NCBI GenBank assembly: GCA_036023115.1
Contig: JAYKKT010000074.1
Location: 9,670,501 to 9,734,500, forward strand
Source of the DNA: Brasenia schreberi
Lineage: Eukaryota > Streptophyta > Magnoliopsida > Nymphaeales > Cabombaceae
DNA: 64,000 bases
Reading direction: 5' to 3'
In this document: one piece after another, positions 1 through 12,131 of the stretch
How positions within the stretch are numbered: position 1 is the first letter of the stretch
How the letters are laid out: each line of letters starts with the position of its first letter
Program-made: the position numbers and the translations under genes
Notes under the pieces: generated by a model
The model's database searches: none
What the model was told of the DNA's origin: nothing
The model's input: only the letters and a program-made list of their open reading frames with translations

Positions 1-480
1 TTTATGCCGTATTTACATTATAATTATGCATATAATCCTAAATTTAATGCTTATGTGGAAGATAAAATTGGAGGAAGGTTTGTAAAAGTGTTGATTGCTA
101 TGATATGAAAAATAAATCTCTCTCTCTTAAACAGGTTGGTTCGGTTATCATGTTTCAGTTTCAATCTTTGAACCGTGAAAAAGTACCACGAATTTTTCCC
201 TTGCCGAACCAGATCAAACCAAACTGTACAACTAATGAAATCAAAACCAAACAATTTCATCGGCACCTTGAAAATCCTACCCCCAAGGTATTGAACTCAT
301 TGCCTTCAACTCGTGAGTCGAACCTGTGGCCAAGTGATTTATTGTTCGTCGTGCATCTCTAGATCTGGTTTAGGAAATCTGAAAAAGTAACCATGTTTAC
401 GAATTCCTCATGAGATTACTGAACTAGTTATGGGTTCATTTAGAAATTTCATTTCCTCCCCAAAATTAATTTAAAATTTT
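1..480. other. upstream flank of TH2, no gene seen
   Basis: No coding exon is recognisable. Positions about 128-260 are rich in GGTTCGGTT-like and AACCAAAC-like words, a pattern common in degenerate plant repeats, but no element boundary is visible. Confidence 0.4.
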
Positions 481-501
481 CCCGAAGGTGCATGTGCTGT
501 T

Positions 502-510
502 CTATAAAAT
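502..510 (+). promoter_or_regulatory. possible TATA box of TH2
   Basis: CTATAAAAT lies about 195 bases before the chosen TH2 start codon. If used, transcription would begin near 530-540 and leave a 5' leader of about 165 bases. Only the motif and its position support this. Confidence 0.4.
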
Positions 511-702
511 CCAACATCTGCCTTGACCCTTTGAATTCCGTCCCTCCCTTCCTCATTCAGTCACTCTCCGATCGCCGTCTTATGCCTCCTCACAAGCCAG
601 GGGATTCACCGGAATCCGTCAACGGCGAGGCATCCAGCATTACAGAGAGTTCCCGGAAGCAGCGCGGATTTCCGGCCCTCCATCGGTGAAGGCTTCCTCC
701 CA

Positions 703-3700
703 ATGCTGGCCGCGATGGGAGTCGCTGCCCAAGAGGGCTCTCCGGCGAAGCGATTCTGGATCAAGTTTCAGGAAGAGTCGCGCTTCGCGATTTACAGCCC
801 GTTTATGGTTTGCTTGGCGTCGGGGAAACTCGAATTGGGGGCGTTTAGAAGCTTCATTGCCCAGGGCGTGCATCTTCTCCGGGAGTTCGTGCATGGGTGA
901 GTTTCTTGGGTGACTCGATCTTTTTTTTACGCATAGTTTTGATTGATCGGTTTGGTTTGTACTCTCAAGCCGCGTACTGATAAATCTTGACTGGGGTTTA
1001 GGTACGAGATGGCTGAAGAATGTGCGGACGACGACGATACGAAAGTATCGATCTGTGAATTGTGGAGAAGAGTTTTGGAGGAAATTAAAGTGCATAACCA
1101 CTTCGCGAAGGTGAATCTTTCTGTGTTCCATGGTTTCGTTCGGTATTTGATTACGCAACTTTGTTTTTTCATTTAGCTTTTATTTCTCGTGTTGTTTAAT
1201 GATCATTTAGATTCTCAGTGTGCTCTTTCTTGTGCTTCTTGTTGCTCTTGATCGTGGCCTGATTTTTCATATTCCGTATAAATGATCTCCCGAGAAGGTT
1301 TAGAGGAGGCTATGAAAGTTTCACACAGCAAGAAATAAAATATTCTTGATTCTGGTTGTCTTTTTTTCCCCTGACACTGATAAATTCTTGTGATTAATAG
1401 GCCGATCATAGAAGACTATGACTTTCATGTCTATCCGGGTTTCTATTGGCATACAAGTTATGCTATTTTCTGCTATTGAACTGACACTGTTGGTTCTACT
1501 TCTACCAATGCCGATATTTGCGTCTTAAAATTTCCACAACTGGATCATGAGACCCGTAACTAAACTATTCTCGATTCAAATGCACATACGTTTCTATGCA
1601 TTGATCATGAATTTCCATGTATAGATGACTTTGTAAGCTGAGGAGAGTTTCCTTCATGCGGTTGAATGCAAAACGTGGTTAACTTCGAAGTTTGTTCCAT
1701 TTTCATCGACCTTCTGGGTTTAGCAATTTTCTTGGTTGTACGTTTTGGCTTGCTTTTGAGTATGACAGGGATACAAAAGATTTGAATTAATGTTTCTTTG
1801 CCGTTTTCTGTATTGCCCATGCACCTGAATTGCATATTCAGGGTTGCATCCAAAAGCTGAAGGCAAGAATTGTATGTAGTTCATATATCTTCTCACAAAA
1901 TAAATGGTAAAAGGTTACAATGCGAAACAGAGGAACATTAAGTTTCTGTTTAGATTTAAAATTTTGCACAGAAGAAAATGTAGCTTTCTTTATGTCTTCT
2001 TTAATTATCTTTGCTCACGCTCAAGGTCACAGTTAAAGATACTGTTGTTAGTTCCAGTGTCTAACTAGACAAAGGGCCCTGCCAGGGTCACTAGCAGTTC
2101 TTTGCACCCTCTTCTCTCTTCCATGTATGTTGAAGGGTATCTTCTGTTTCCTTTTTTATCCGATAACTTTTGAGCATCCTGTTTCTTGGAGCCTTTTGTC
2201 TTCAAGCTTTATGTTCTTTATTCTCTTCTCCTCCTGCAAAGATAAAACTGTTTGCTTCAAAGATCAAAAGAAGCATGAAATTCTTTGTCATCTGACCATA
2301 ACTTTAAGTAGATAAGCTAGCTAATGGTTACAACTGCTTTTTAAAGACAGTTGCAACATAAAGTTTAATGCTGCTCCTGCGAGCTGGTCCTTATATCATG
2401 TGAAATCCTAACAAAAGCGTCAAAGCAGGAGCAAAATATATATACAGGATCAGTTTAATTGGACTCCCTCTTTGCCAAGCAGATCATGATTTCCATTTTC
2501 TTTTAAATGCATGATAACCGTTTTTGTCTGCTTCACAATGAAAAGCAACAGTGAAGCAAAAAATACCTCCGACTTCCATCTTTGCCTTTTCTGTCATTCG
2601 TGCACAATTTTTGCAATTAAGAGGCATTGGTTTGCCATTGTTCCCTATCTGGAGCGTGCAGTGATGGGGAGCTAGTTTATTGTCTGGTAATCATTAAGCA
2701 TTTTCTGAAATCATTGCTGTCCAACCCTTTATGTAGGGTGACTTTGTGTTAGAGCCGATTGGTTATATTAGGGAATCCATGTCCGGGGGCTAACAGGCAG
2801 CACTAGTTGCATTCTGTTCCTGTGATCATGTCTTTTGCCTTGCATTATATGGTTATAATAATGTGATTAGTTCTGTTAATAGGCATGCTGGAATGTTGCA
2901 CGCCTTGCATGTTTTCTACTTGAGTTTGACGTCAATAAAATTCTTTTCTTTTTCTGATCACCTCCATCTGATCTGCTGGAAATGCTTGTTCTCCTAAGTT
3001 ATTGGTCTAGACCTTCCCTTTATGGCCTTCTCATTCTCTAGTGAAGATTCTACTTGCACCTACAGGAAGTTAGAAGGCATATGTAGTGACTGGCCATGAT
3101 GTTCTTCAATTGAATAAAGAGATCTGAAGGGTCAAACTAGGAGAGGAAGTTAAATTAAAGGGAAGGATTAGTGAATGTGCGAACCAGTGATTGCATATTA
3201 GTACATGTTTAGCTGAAACAGTTGGCATTGCATGGTTTCTGCTTTCAGCTATTACCCATGGAACTGTACTTGTTTGCGGTATAGCTTACTTTTCTCCTTT
3301 TGCTTGGCCACTTATTCCTACATCTTATTAATTGTCCAATCCCTTTAGTCTGTATTTGACTTGTTTCATACACAAGGTGAATAGTGAGCTTGCAGGACAG
3401 CTGTTCACTGGGAATGATCCTCTTAATAATCTAAACAGATCTTTATTATTTTCATTTTATCAGGACCATGATCCAGAGAATGCATGAACTAATAGTTATT
3501 CTGGTCTTTACTTACAATTATGTCATTCAGCTAACAGCATAAAGCATCAAGCATTGGTTCCATGGCAGGGTTGTCTTTATCGCTTCTATACTGTTGGAGT
3601 AGTCATGTGAAAATGTCTGGTCATAGCTTTTCAAGATCGTACTCGGTCAAACAAAAATTTTTGGAAGAAACATTGACTCAGTAATATGTTTTTTCTCACA

Positions 3701-6700
3701 ATCACTGATATCTTTCTAGACAGTTGTTTGTTTAAGTTTTCCTATGAGTTTCTCCAGAAAAGACTTACCAGAAAATTCATAGGTTGGTGAAAATATTTTA
3801 ACTACAGAAAATTGTAGGATACATAAAATTCCAGTGGCAATTGAACAGATCATAAAAAATAAGTAAAAGCGTGTCAGAAATCATATAAAATTAATGCACA
3901 CCCGGATAAAGAAGGAGGGTTGCGTTAGGCTTCCGATAGCCAGCGTAAAACTTTGTCGAAACTTATTTACCATAGATTCTACAAATTATGATAGGGCTCT
4001 GTGGAAACAAAGAATCTATGTAGCCGACCCCATCTAGTATGGGAAAAGGCTTAGTTGTTGTAGTTGTTGTAGACAAAGCAGCTATCCTTACAGTTATTCT
4101 ATCTTCACTGTCATTTATATTGGTAGTTTTGCCATCAGAATATTTTAAAATAAATGTTGTGATATTGAATTCATATTGGATGGTTTCTGAAAACAATTAC
4201 AATGTGACTTTTGCAAAATATCATGATACCAGTCACGATGATTGTGCTTTTTCCCTTATGCTTGTTTCAAATAAATGAGAAAAAATGATCTGCATAAATT
4301 AGATTGTTGATTGATCTGGTCAGATTATGGTTGCGTGGAAGTCCTACAGAAAGCTTGTGGAATCAGGGAAAATAACATTGTTTTGATTTTGTACATGCGT
4401 TTCTTTATTTTGTTTGCTTGCTTCGGACACTTCTGCCGACCATAGCACTAAATCGGGTTGGTCTCATACGCAAATGATTATAGTGGTTCACTAAGATTGT
4501 CCCTTCTGCAGGTATGGGGCATTGATCTTGTGAAGGAAAATGCCACTGCTGCAAGAGGCAAGTATATTGAGTTCTTGTCAGCGACAGCTGCTGGAAAGGT
4601 GGAACCTGGGAAAGTCCCAAGCAAGATTGCAACGCCTTTTGAGAAGACAAAGATTGCTTCTTACATTGTTGGTGCCATAACCCCTTGGATGAGGCTTTAT
4701 GCTTTTATGGTTGGCGAGCTGAAAGTTTTGGATCATGATCCAAGTTATCACCCTTACCGGAAGTGGTTTAAACACTATGGCGCTGAAAGTTTTCAGGTAA
4801 CCTTTTATTTTAGGCTCAAACTTCCTCCATGGTTGGGGAAAAGCGTTTCTTCTGCTTGCCATAGCTGACTTTTTGTTCCTGGTTTCAGACTACAGCCCGG
4901 CAGACAGAGGAGTTGCTTGACAAAATCAGTGTTTCATTGACAGGCGAGGAGCTTGAAGTCATTGAAAGGCTTTATCATCAGGCTATGAAGCTGGAAACAG
5001 AATTTTTCAATACGCTACCTATGTCTCAGAGAAGTTTAATCCCCTTTTCCAGGATTCATGACCCAGCAGTGCATCGCCTTTTTATATTTTCCGATTTTGA
5101 TTTGACATGTACCATCGCCGACTCTTCTGCTATTTTGGCAGAAATCACAATATTAACTGCATCCAAATTGGAGCAGAATGAGCCTGAGAATTTGAATCTT
5201 TCTAAGTCATCTGTGAACTTAAGGAAATCATTTGCTGCTTTGTCCAAGCAATACACCGAGGAGTATGAGCAATGTATACAGAACATTGTGGAAACCGAAT
5301 ACGGTATACTCCCTTTTTGGTTAATTTTCCTCCTATAAGCTGTGAATAGTGTTTGATTTTTTGGCAAAGATTTTCTTATGTACATATATATTTTTCATAT
5401 TTTTTTTGTGTAGGGACAGCAGGTCCATTTACATATCAAACCCTCTATATGGCGCTTGAACAAGTTTCAGAATTTGAGAAAACAGCAAATTCGAGAGTTA
5501 TCGAGTCTGAAGTACTGAAAGGCCTGAATTTGCAGGATATCAAGCGGGCAGGAGAGGTTATGAAACTTCAAGATGGTTGCACAGCGTTTTTCCAGCATGT
5601 TGCACAAATGAAGGATATGTTGAACTCGGAAATTCATATACTCAGTTATTGTTGGTGTGGAGATCTTATTAGATCAGCCTTTTCATCACGTAAGTGTCTG
5701 GTTATCCTCTCCGGTGTAGGATAAAAAGAAAAATACAACAATAGGCTGCTTTATCATGCGAAGCAAATAGATGGTCCATTCTCACTTTTGTCATGAGTAT
5801 TCACGTTCATAAGTGTGTGCATTCAGGTGTTTGCCTCTAATCATCTATTGTTTGATTGATGATAATTGCTGGTATTTCTTGTAACCATGAAAATGAATCG
5901 AGCTTTAATAATGTTCCTCTCTTCTTTGCTGCTATCCGGAGGAGAATTTTATCCTTAACAATTGTGATATCTGAAGAGCTTGATGTTAGAACAATTGAGG
6001 TAAATAGAATTGGTACTGACATTGATTGCTGAAGCATGCAGTATTTGCTAAACTTCCTTGATAACTGGTTGATAAACCAAGTTGATGGTGACAAGTCAAC
6101 CCTTGAAAGGTCAACTTGTGAGTATCTTTTTGACATAATATCAGATGTCATACAAAGAAAAGACAGTTGTCAGGTTTCGCTTTAAAAGACACATGCTATA
6201 TGATATATTGGAGTGCATTGCTGCTACCAGTATTGAATACTAAGGAAGAGTCCTCCAAAAGTTTGCCGACTTGATGAACATAAACATAAAATTTCCTTGT
6301 ATTGCTACTACCATCTGAAGTTTTTGTTAGAGAAGACAGTTTTCTGCATTTAAAGTTCCTATATGGTGCATTTGCTTTAGCCACTGGTTTGAAGACAATT
6401 TTCATGCTATTATATGAGAGTGCAATCTGTAATGAAAGCTACCTGAAGGTTCAAGAACATCATGGTGAAGCAGATGTACTCGACACAAATGCCTTTGGCA
6501 GCCATTTTCTTGCATTACTTTGTGCTTGTGGACCTGTGGTACTTAAGGGCTTCACTTTTTCCCATTTGCAGGTGGTCTTGAAGTTCTGAATATACATTCA
6601 AATGAACTTCTGTATGAGGAGTCCATTTCCACTGGCGAAATACTCGGGAAAGTGGAGTCACCTATTGATAAAGTCCATGCTTTTAAGAATATCTTGACTA

Positions 6701-6984
6701 GCTGCAGTAGTGAATCTAGTGATGATAAGCATTTGTCTGTTTACATTGGTGGCTCGGTGGGGGACCTGCTTTGCCTGCTTGAGGCAGATGTGGGTATTGT
6801 CATTGGCAACAGTCCTAGCCTGAGGAGATTAGGAAATGTATTCGGTGTTTCGTTCATGCCTTTGTTTTCAGGGATCGTGGATAAACAACGAGAAGGGGAT
6901 TTCTCAAGTTGGAAACAACAGAAAGGGATTCTCTATACCGTATCGAGTTGGACGGAAATACACGCTTTTCTTTTGGGATCATAA
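703..6984 (+). CDS. TH2: Bifunctional TH2 protein (TenA-like + HAD phosphatase), six exons
   Basis: Plant TH2 joins a TenA/THI-4 domain (salvage of thiamin pyrimidine breakdown products) to a C-terminal HAD phosphatase acting on thiamin monophosphate. Exons: 703-896, 1002-1110, 4512-4796, 4889-5303, 5414-5689, 6572-6984. All junctions are GT-AG and the frame stays open for 563 residues. The TenA part covers residues about 10-235, with the ECADDDD stretch near residue 75. The HAD part starts with DFDLT at residues 265-269 and ends in the family tail VSSWTEIHAFLLG. The first ATG of the open exon is used; the frame is open back to 535 without another ATG, so no long mitochondrial presequence is seen, unlike the longer Arabidopsis protein. 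Two odd residues: Trp160 in TPWMRLYAF, where the family has Cys, and Gly487 in YIGGSVGD, where the family has Asp. A large intron (1111-4511) carries a small RTE derivative. Identity is firm; activity is uncertain. Confidence 0.93.
3901..4078 (+). mobile_element. Short RTE derivative: 5' end joined to 3' end
   Basis: Bases 3901-3991 match the 5' end of the RTE LINE copy at about 27212-27305. From about 3988 the sequence matches the RTE 3' terminus (TAGGGCTCTGTGGAAACAAAG, then the GACCCCATCTAGTATGGG end), finishing in TTG/TAG repeats. The whole open reading frame region is missing. It sits in the first large TH2 intron. Confidence 0.8.
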
Positions 6985-7790
6985 ATCATTTCCTCCAATA
7001 TTGTTCTTTTCTCAGAATTTTGTTCTCTCATTGATTGAGCATAGTTAGCTATAGAAGTAGACATTGGTTGGTGGCTTATTTTACAATTGCCACTAGTTTC
7101 TCGGACACCTTCTCAGGATGCTATGTCATTGTGAAGGTTTCATCTTGTCCGCTGTGAAGTTCATGGCGTTTTATGGGTAATTCATTAAGTCTCGAGATTA
7201 TCTGATTCTTCGCATCACGTTTGTATATAAACATGTCTTAAGGTTTTTCTTTTCGGTTAATGCAGGTGGGAAGGTCCAGCCTGTGCAAACCCTAAGAGGG
7301 GAAACTTGTATGTGATATGGGAATATGAAGTTTTGAGGTTTGTTTCTTTTCTTTTCTTCTCTTGCTTGACGATTGTAAAGGTGAATTACTATAAAGTTTG
7401 TAGACTACAAATAATGGTCAAATATTTGAAATTGGCCATGGGAATGAATCTGATAATCTCAGCAGTACATGCTCTTGTGGTGCATCCGTTTTGATTTTGA
7501 TGCAATGTGTGTTTCAGTTTGTGTGTGTGTGTTCTTCTCTGGTTCTCCTATCTCTAGAAACTCGTGTTGTGGTGCTGGATGTGGCGTGAGGAGTTGATAT
7601 GAAATTGGAACTTTCTAACAAATCCTGAGCAGACAAGATTAGATGTCAAAATTGAAATATGGCACACTATTAATAAGATACCTTTATATGCTTCGGGTTG
7701 GATGCTTCAGCTCCTGGTGCATCTCTGAAATGAGCTCGACTTTGAGCATTAGCGCCCTTGTCTCGGCTTGATCCCCTACAATACTTACTC
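6985..7790. other. 3' flank of TH2, no gene seen
   Basis: Probably holds the TH2 3' untranslated region. A splice-acceptor-like GCAG lies near 7265, but the reading after it resembles no known protein. A short GT repeat lies at about 7508-7532. Confidence 0.35.
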
Positions 7791-7794
7791 ATCC

Positions 7795-8802
7795 TCTTGA
7801 TGAGCACGAAGAAAATAAAGATGTTAGTATTAGCTCTGGAGAGTTAGCTAAATCAGAAAAGTATATAAACCACAATTTCTACCGACGTATTCAAAAGAAT
7901 GAAGTTAAAGAAGTTCTTAAATATATGAAGGGTGGTACATCGGTAGGACCAGACAATATTCCTATAGAAGTTTGGAAAATCCTAGGAGAAATAAGAATTA
8001 CTTACCTCACAAGACTATTTAATGAAATATGGAGAAACCAAAAAATGCTCGAGGAATGGAGAGCGAGTATACTTATACCCAGTCTAAGGAAAAAATTAAT
8101 AGAAAATTGGAACTATGGAGAGAAATATTAGAAAGTAAAGGCTTCCGACTTAGTAGAACAAAAATAAAATATATGGAATGTAAGTTTGATCATTTGGTTA
8201 CTTTAGAGGACATAGAAGTTAAAATTGACATACATTGCATCCCCAAAAGAAAAGTTTTAAATACCTAGGGTCAATTTTTCGGAATGATGAAGAATTGATG
8301 AAGATGTTACACATATAATTAATGCTAATTGGTTAAACTAGAGAGGAGTATCATGTATTCTTTGTGATAGAAGATACTATTAAAGTTAAAAAGTAAATAT
8401 TATAGAGCAGCAATTAGACATGCCATGATTTATGGTTATGAGTGTTGGGCAGTACAAAAGATGTCTGTGACAGAAATAAAGATGTTGAGATGGATGAGTG
8501 GTCATACAAGAAACGACCGTATACATAATGAGGTTTTTAGAAACAAATTAGGAGTGACACTAATAGAAGATAAAATAAGAGAATATCGTTTAAGATGGTT
8601 TGGACATATAGAAAGAAGATCAAAAGAAGAACCTCTAAGAAGGTATGAAAAACTAGATTTTGAAAGTATTAAAAGAGGTAGAGTACGACTACAAAAGTGT
8701 TGAAAAGAAATAATAAAGAATGATCTAGCCTATTGTGAGTTAAATGCTAACATAACACATGATAGGGCTGTCTACTATGGGAAAAAGCTTAGTTGTTGTT
8801 GC
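7795..8802 (+). mobile_element. RTE-clade LINE fragment (internally deleted, degenerate)
   Basis: Translation gives NEVKEVLKYMKGGTSVGPDN at about 7900, the region before reverse transcriptase block 1, then jumps at about 8070 to [21 protein letters not shown] and the C-terminal RWFGHIERR region (8590-8640). The palm with FADD is deleted. It ends in GGGAAAAAGCTTAGTTGTTGTTG, the RTE 3' tail. Several stops are present. Confidence 0.85.
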
Positions 8803-8921
8803 TGAGCTTGTTTCCTCGTTATGATAGAATCTTTCAGCAATATATACTTGTGAAGGATCATCAAACGTTCTTGATGGATGATCTTATGGTTCGGGTTTGA
8901 GTATATATTCTCGGAGGACTA

Positions 8922-8923
<2 letters not shown>

Positions 8924-8990
<67 letters not shown>
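8924..8990. repeat. (AT)n microsatellite
   Basis: About 33 uninterrupted AT units. It is the insertion target of the RTE copy that follows; the same AT tract plus GGAGAGA recurs after that element. Confidence 0.97.
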
Positions 8991-8992
<2 letters not shown>

Positions 8993-8997
8993 AGAGA

Positions 8998-11154
8998 AAG
9001 AAGATATATGGACAAAGAAGAAAAGAGTGCATCGAGCTATTCGGACTAAATGGTGGAACCTCAAAAGCGAGAAAGAAGATATATTTAAACAGAAAGTCCT
9101 TCAAGGAGATGTTTGGAATTATGTTGGCACACCCTGTGATATGTGGAACAATATGGCTATACATATTAGGAAAGTGGCGAAAGATGTGTTAGGGGTATCT
9201 AAGGGAGGTGTACCGGCACAAAAAGAAGCTTGGTGGTGGAGTGAAGTAGTACAAAATAAAATCAAGGCAAAGAGGGCATGTTACAAATTATATTATGCTA
9301 AGAAAACGTGAAACTTTAGAAGCTTATAAGAAAGCAAAGAAGGAAGCAAAAAAGGCCGTTAGTGAAGCAAAAGCTAAGATTTGGGAGGACTTATATAAAA
9401 AACTCAACTCAAAAGAGGGTGAAAGAGATATTTTTAGGATAGCTAGGGCTAGAGATAAGAAAACTAAAGATCTTAATTATGTTAGATGCATAAAAGACGA
9501 GGATGAAAAAATTCTAGTGGCAAATGATGATATAAGAAATAGATGGAAAAACTATTTTTATAATCTTTTTAATGAAAATAAAGATGTTAGTATTAGTTTA
9601 GGAGATTTAGCCAAGTCAGAAAAGTATATAAACCACAATTTCTACCGACGTATTCAAAAGACTATTTAATGAGGCTCTTAAACATATGAAGAGTGGTAAA
9701 TCGGTAGGACCAGATAATATTCCTATAGAAGTTTGGAAAATAGTAGGAGAAATAGGAATCACTTGGCTCACAAGACTATTTAATGAAATATGGAAAAACC
9801 AAAAGATGCCCGAGGAATGGAGAGCAAGTACACTTATACCCGTATATAAGAACAAGGGAGACATTCAAAATTGTGCGAATTATCGAGGTATCAAGTTAAT
9901 GAGTCATACTATGAAATTATGGGAAAGAATTATCGAACGTAGGTTAAGACAAGTATCAAGTACAACAGAGAACCAATTTGGATTTATGCCAGATAGATCT
10001 ACTATTGAAGCGATTCACCTTTTGAGACGTCTTATAGAACATTTTAGAGCAAAAAAGAAAGACCTTCACATGATATTTATTGATCTAGAAAAAACTTATG
10101 ATAGGGTACCAAGGGAGGTTCTTTGGAGAACTTTGGAAAAAAGAGGTATCCCATTGACATATATTAACCTTATAAAAGACATGTATGATGGTGCAAAAAC
10201 ATGTGTGAGGACTCATGAAGGAACGACTGACTTCTTTGAAGTTAATATTGGGTTACATCAAGGATCAACTTTAAGTCCATACTTATTTATAATGGTGATG
10301 GATGAGTTAACAAAACATATTCAAGATGAAGTACCTTGGTGTATGTTATTTGCAGATGACATTGTATTAGTGGAGGAATCTAAGGAAAAAGTTAATAGAA
10401 AATTGGAACTATGGAGAGAAACATTAGAAAACAAAGGCCTCCGACTTAGTAGAACAAAGACAGAATATATGGAATGTAAGTTTGATCATTTGGCTACTTC
10501 AGAGGACATAGAAATTAAAATTGGCACACATTGCATTCCCCAAAAGGAAAGTTTTAAATACCTAGAGTCAATTTTTCAAAGTGATGGAAGAATTGATGGA
10601 GATGTTACACATAGAATTAATGCTGGTTGGTTAAAATGGAGAGGAGCATCAGGTATTCTTTGTGATAAGAAGATACCATTAAAATTAAAAGGTAAATATT
10701 ATAGAGCAGCTGTTAGGCCTGCCATGTTTTATGGTTCTGAGTGTTGGGCAGTTAATCATCAACATGTACAAAAGATGTCTGTGACAGAAATGAAGATGTT
10801 GAGATGGATGAGTGGTCATACAAGAAAAGACCGTATAGATAATGAGGTTATTAGAAACAAATTAGGAGTGGCACCAATAGAGGATAAAATGAGAGAACAT
10901 CGTTTAAGATGGTTTGGACATATAGAAAGAAGATCAAAAGAAGAACCTGTAAGAAGGTTAGAAAAACTAAATTTGGAAAGTATTAAAAGAGGTAGAGGAC
11001 GACCACAAAAGTGTTGGAAAGAAACAATAAAGAATGATCTAGCTTATTGGGAGTTAACTGCTAACATGGCACACGATAGAGATATGTGGAAACAAAGAAT
11101 CCATGTAGCCGACCCCGTCTAGTATGGGAAAAGGCTTAGTTGTTGTTGTTGTTG
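8998..11154 (+). mobile_element. RTE-clade LINE, 5'-truncated, with target-site duplication
   Basis: A 2.16 kb copy starting in the linker after the endonuclease and running to a (GTT)n tail after the CCCCGTCTAGTATGGG end. The flanking duplication is an AT tract followed by GGAGAGA (8978-8997 and 11155-11174; exact length is ambiguous in the AT tract). The coding region is split into three frames by two lesions: a 2-base loss near 9308 and a replaced patch near 9661-9674. It is one of the two best preserved copies in the window. Confidence 0.93.
9686..11122 (+). CDS. RTE LINE reverse transcriptase (C-terminal 478 residues)
   Basis: This open frame covers nearly the whole reverse transcriptase and the C-terminal region of the element at 8998-11154. 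Visible blocks: [15 protein letters not shown] (residues 4-18), [54 protein letters not shown], and the catalytic [10 protein letters not shown] near residue 230. The C-terminal part has [12 protein letters not shown] and [12 protein letters not shown], typical of plant RTE proteins. The frame ends on the terminal motif RIHVADPV. The first ATG is not a natural start; the frame is cut off from upstream coding sequence by the lesion at 9661-9674. Confidence 0.9.
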   Translation: MKSGKSVGPDNIPIEVWKIVGEIGITWLTRLFNEIWKNQKMPEEWRASTLIPVYKNKGDIQNCANYRGIKLMSHTMKLWERIIERRLRQVSSTTENQFGFMPDRSTIEAIHLLRRLIEHFRAKKKDLHMIFIDLEKTYDRVPREVLWRTLEKRGIPLTYINLIKDMYDGAKTCVRTHEGTTDFFEVNIGLHQGSTLSPYLFIMVMDELTKHIQDEVPWCMLFADDIVLVEESKEKVNRKLELWRETLENKGLRLSRTKTEYMECKFDHLATSEDIEIKIGTHCIPQKESFKYLESIFQSDGRIDGDVTHRINAGWLKWRGASGILCDKKIPLKLKGKYYRAAVRPAMFYGSECWAVNHQHVQKMSVTEMKMLRWMSGHTRKDRIDNEVIRNKLGVAPIEDKMREHRLRWFGHIERRSKEEPVRRLEKLNLESIKRGRGRPQKCWKETIKNDLAYWELTANMAHDRDMWKQRIHVADPV

Positions 11155-11174
11155 TATATATATATATGGAGAGA

Positions 11175-12131
11175 GAGTTGGTAGACCATGAACTGAGGCA
11201 GTGGGTTTCTTTTTTGTCGAATAATTCTACACTAAGTTGCGTGTAAGACTGAAGTATTTAGCTTTCCATTTTTGAAGAGTTCTACATATGCTCAACTGAA
11301 AAGTGTGCCGGAAAATAATTTTCCATGTTATGAGCTAGTTGAATCTGTGATCCTGCACATATCCATCGACTTAGATTGCTAGGTTGCCTTGGTTGAGTCT
11401 AATAATGGACTGTACTTCTCCGAGTATTTCAACTTTGTAATGTAAACATCATTGTTGCCCTAGGTTTCTTAGTGAAATTTGGATGAGGGTAGAAAGTGGT
11501 CTTAACCAGGTTTGTCAGTCAGATCAAATAATGATGAACATATTTTGATCAGTCCTGAGGTCGGGCTTGGGTTGGACAAGGGATTGGCATGTTGTTCTGG
11601 GCTTAACTCGCCGATTTATACTTCATTTAGAGCGATGCAGCATAACAGGTCAGTTTAGGGTTGGGTTTAGGATTTGTTCTAGTTAGATCACCTCTTCCAC
11701 ACCCAGTTTGACCTAGATTAAAATCTACCTGAAGCGTACACAGAGCAATAGCTCAACCTGGCTAGGGGTCAAAACAAGTTGAAGGTCATGAATTCAATAC
11801 CGAGGGGATGCATCGACTTTGGCCTCCACATTGTACAAAAAGAAGAAGAAAAAGGAAACTGTCTGAAGCATGCTTCATACTTCCTTTGAAGGACATTTTA
11901 ATCTGCATTCCTGATCCAAAGAGAAGGAAATTACAGTTCATTTGAGGACTATTTCATCTGCATTAATTCTTCTTCAGTGAAAGAAGTTACATAACAAATT
12001 CCAACTTCTAAGGTCACATAAAGAAGAACAATGATTCGGAAAAAAAGGCAGACCAAACATTAATGCCAGTCATTAATCTCCATATTTCCCCGCAATTAAT
12101 CTAAGAAATTTCCCCATGAAATTTCAATAAC
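11175..12131. other. intergenic region, no protein gene seen
   Basis: Contains a tRNA-like repeat at about 11740-11850 (listed separately) and probably the 3' untranslated region of the subtilase next to 12131. Nothing else is recognisable. Confidence 0.4.
11740..11850 (+). repeat. possible tRNA-derived SINE fragment
   Basis: TAGCTCAACCTGGCTAGG resembles a Pol III box A. About 40 bases later AGGTCATGAATTCAATACC resembles box B, followed by an A/G-rich stretch near 11838. Boxes are imperfect and no duplication was found. Confidence 0.4.

Noticed and set aside
280..345. tRNA gene or SINE box B (GGTTCGACTC on the minus strand)
   Set aside because: No box A at the right distance and no cloverleaf can be drawn.
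640..1172. Minus-strand frame of 172 residues opposite TH2 exons 1-2
   Set aside because: Shadow of a GC-rich real exon; no similarity recognised.
7306..7494. Extra C-terminal exon of TH2
   Set aside because: TH2 already ends at the family's usual C-terminus with a stop at 6984; this reading resembles nothing known.
8861..9192. Open frames through the (AT)n tract on both strands
   Set aside because: They encode only alternating Tyr-Ile from the microsatellite and are artefacts.
9686..11122. 478-residue frame as a host gene
   Set aside because: Its motifs and TTG tail identify it as the reverse transcriptase of an RTE LINE.
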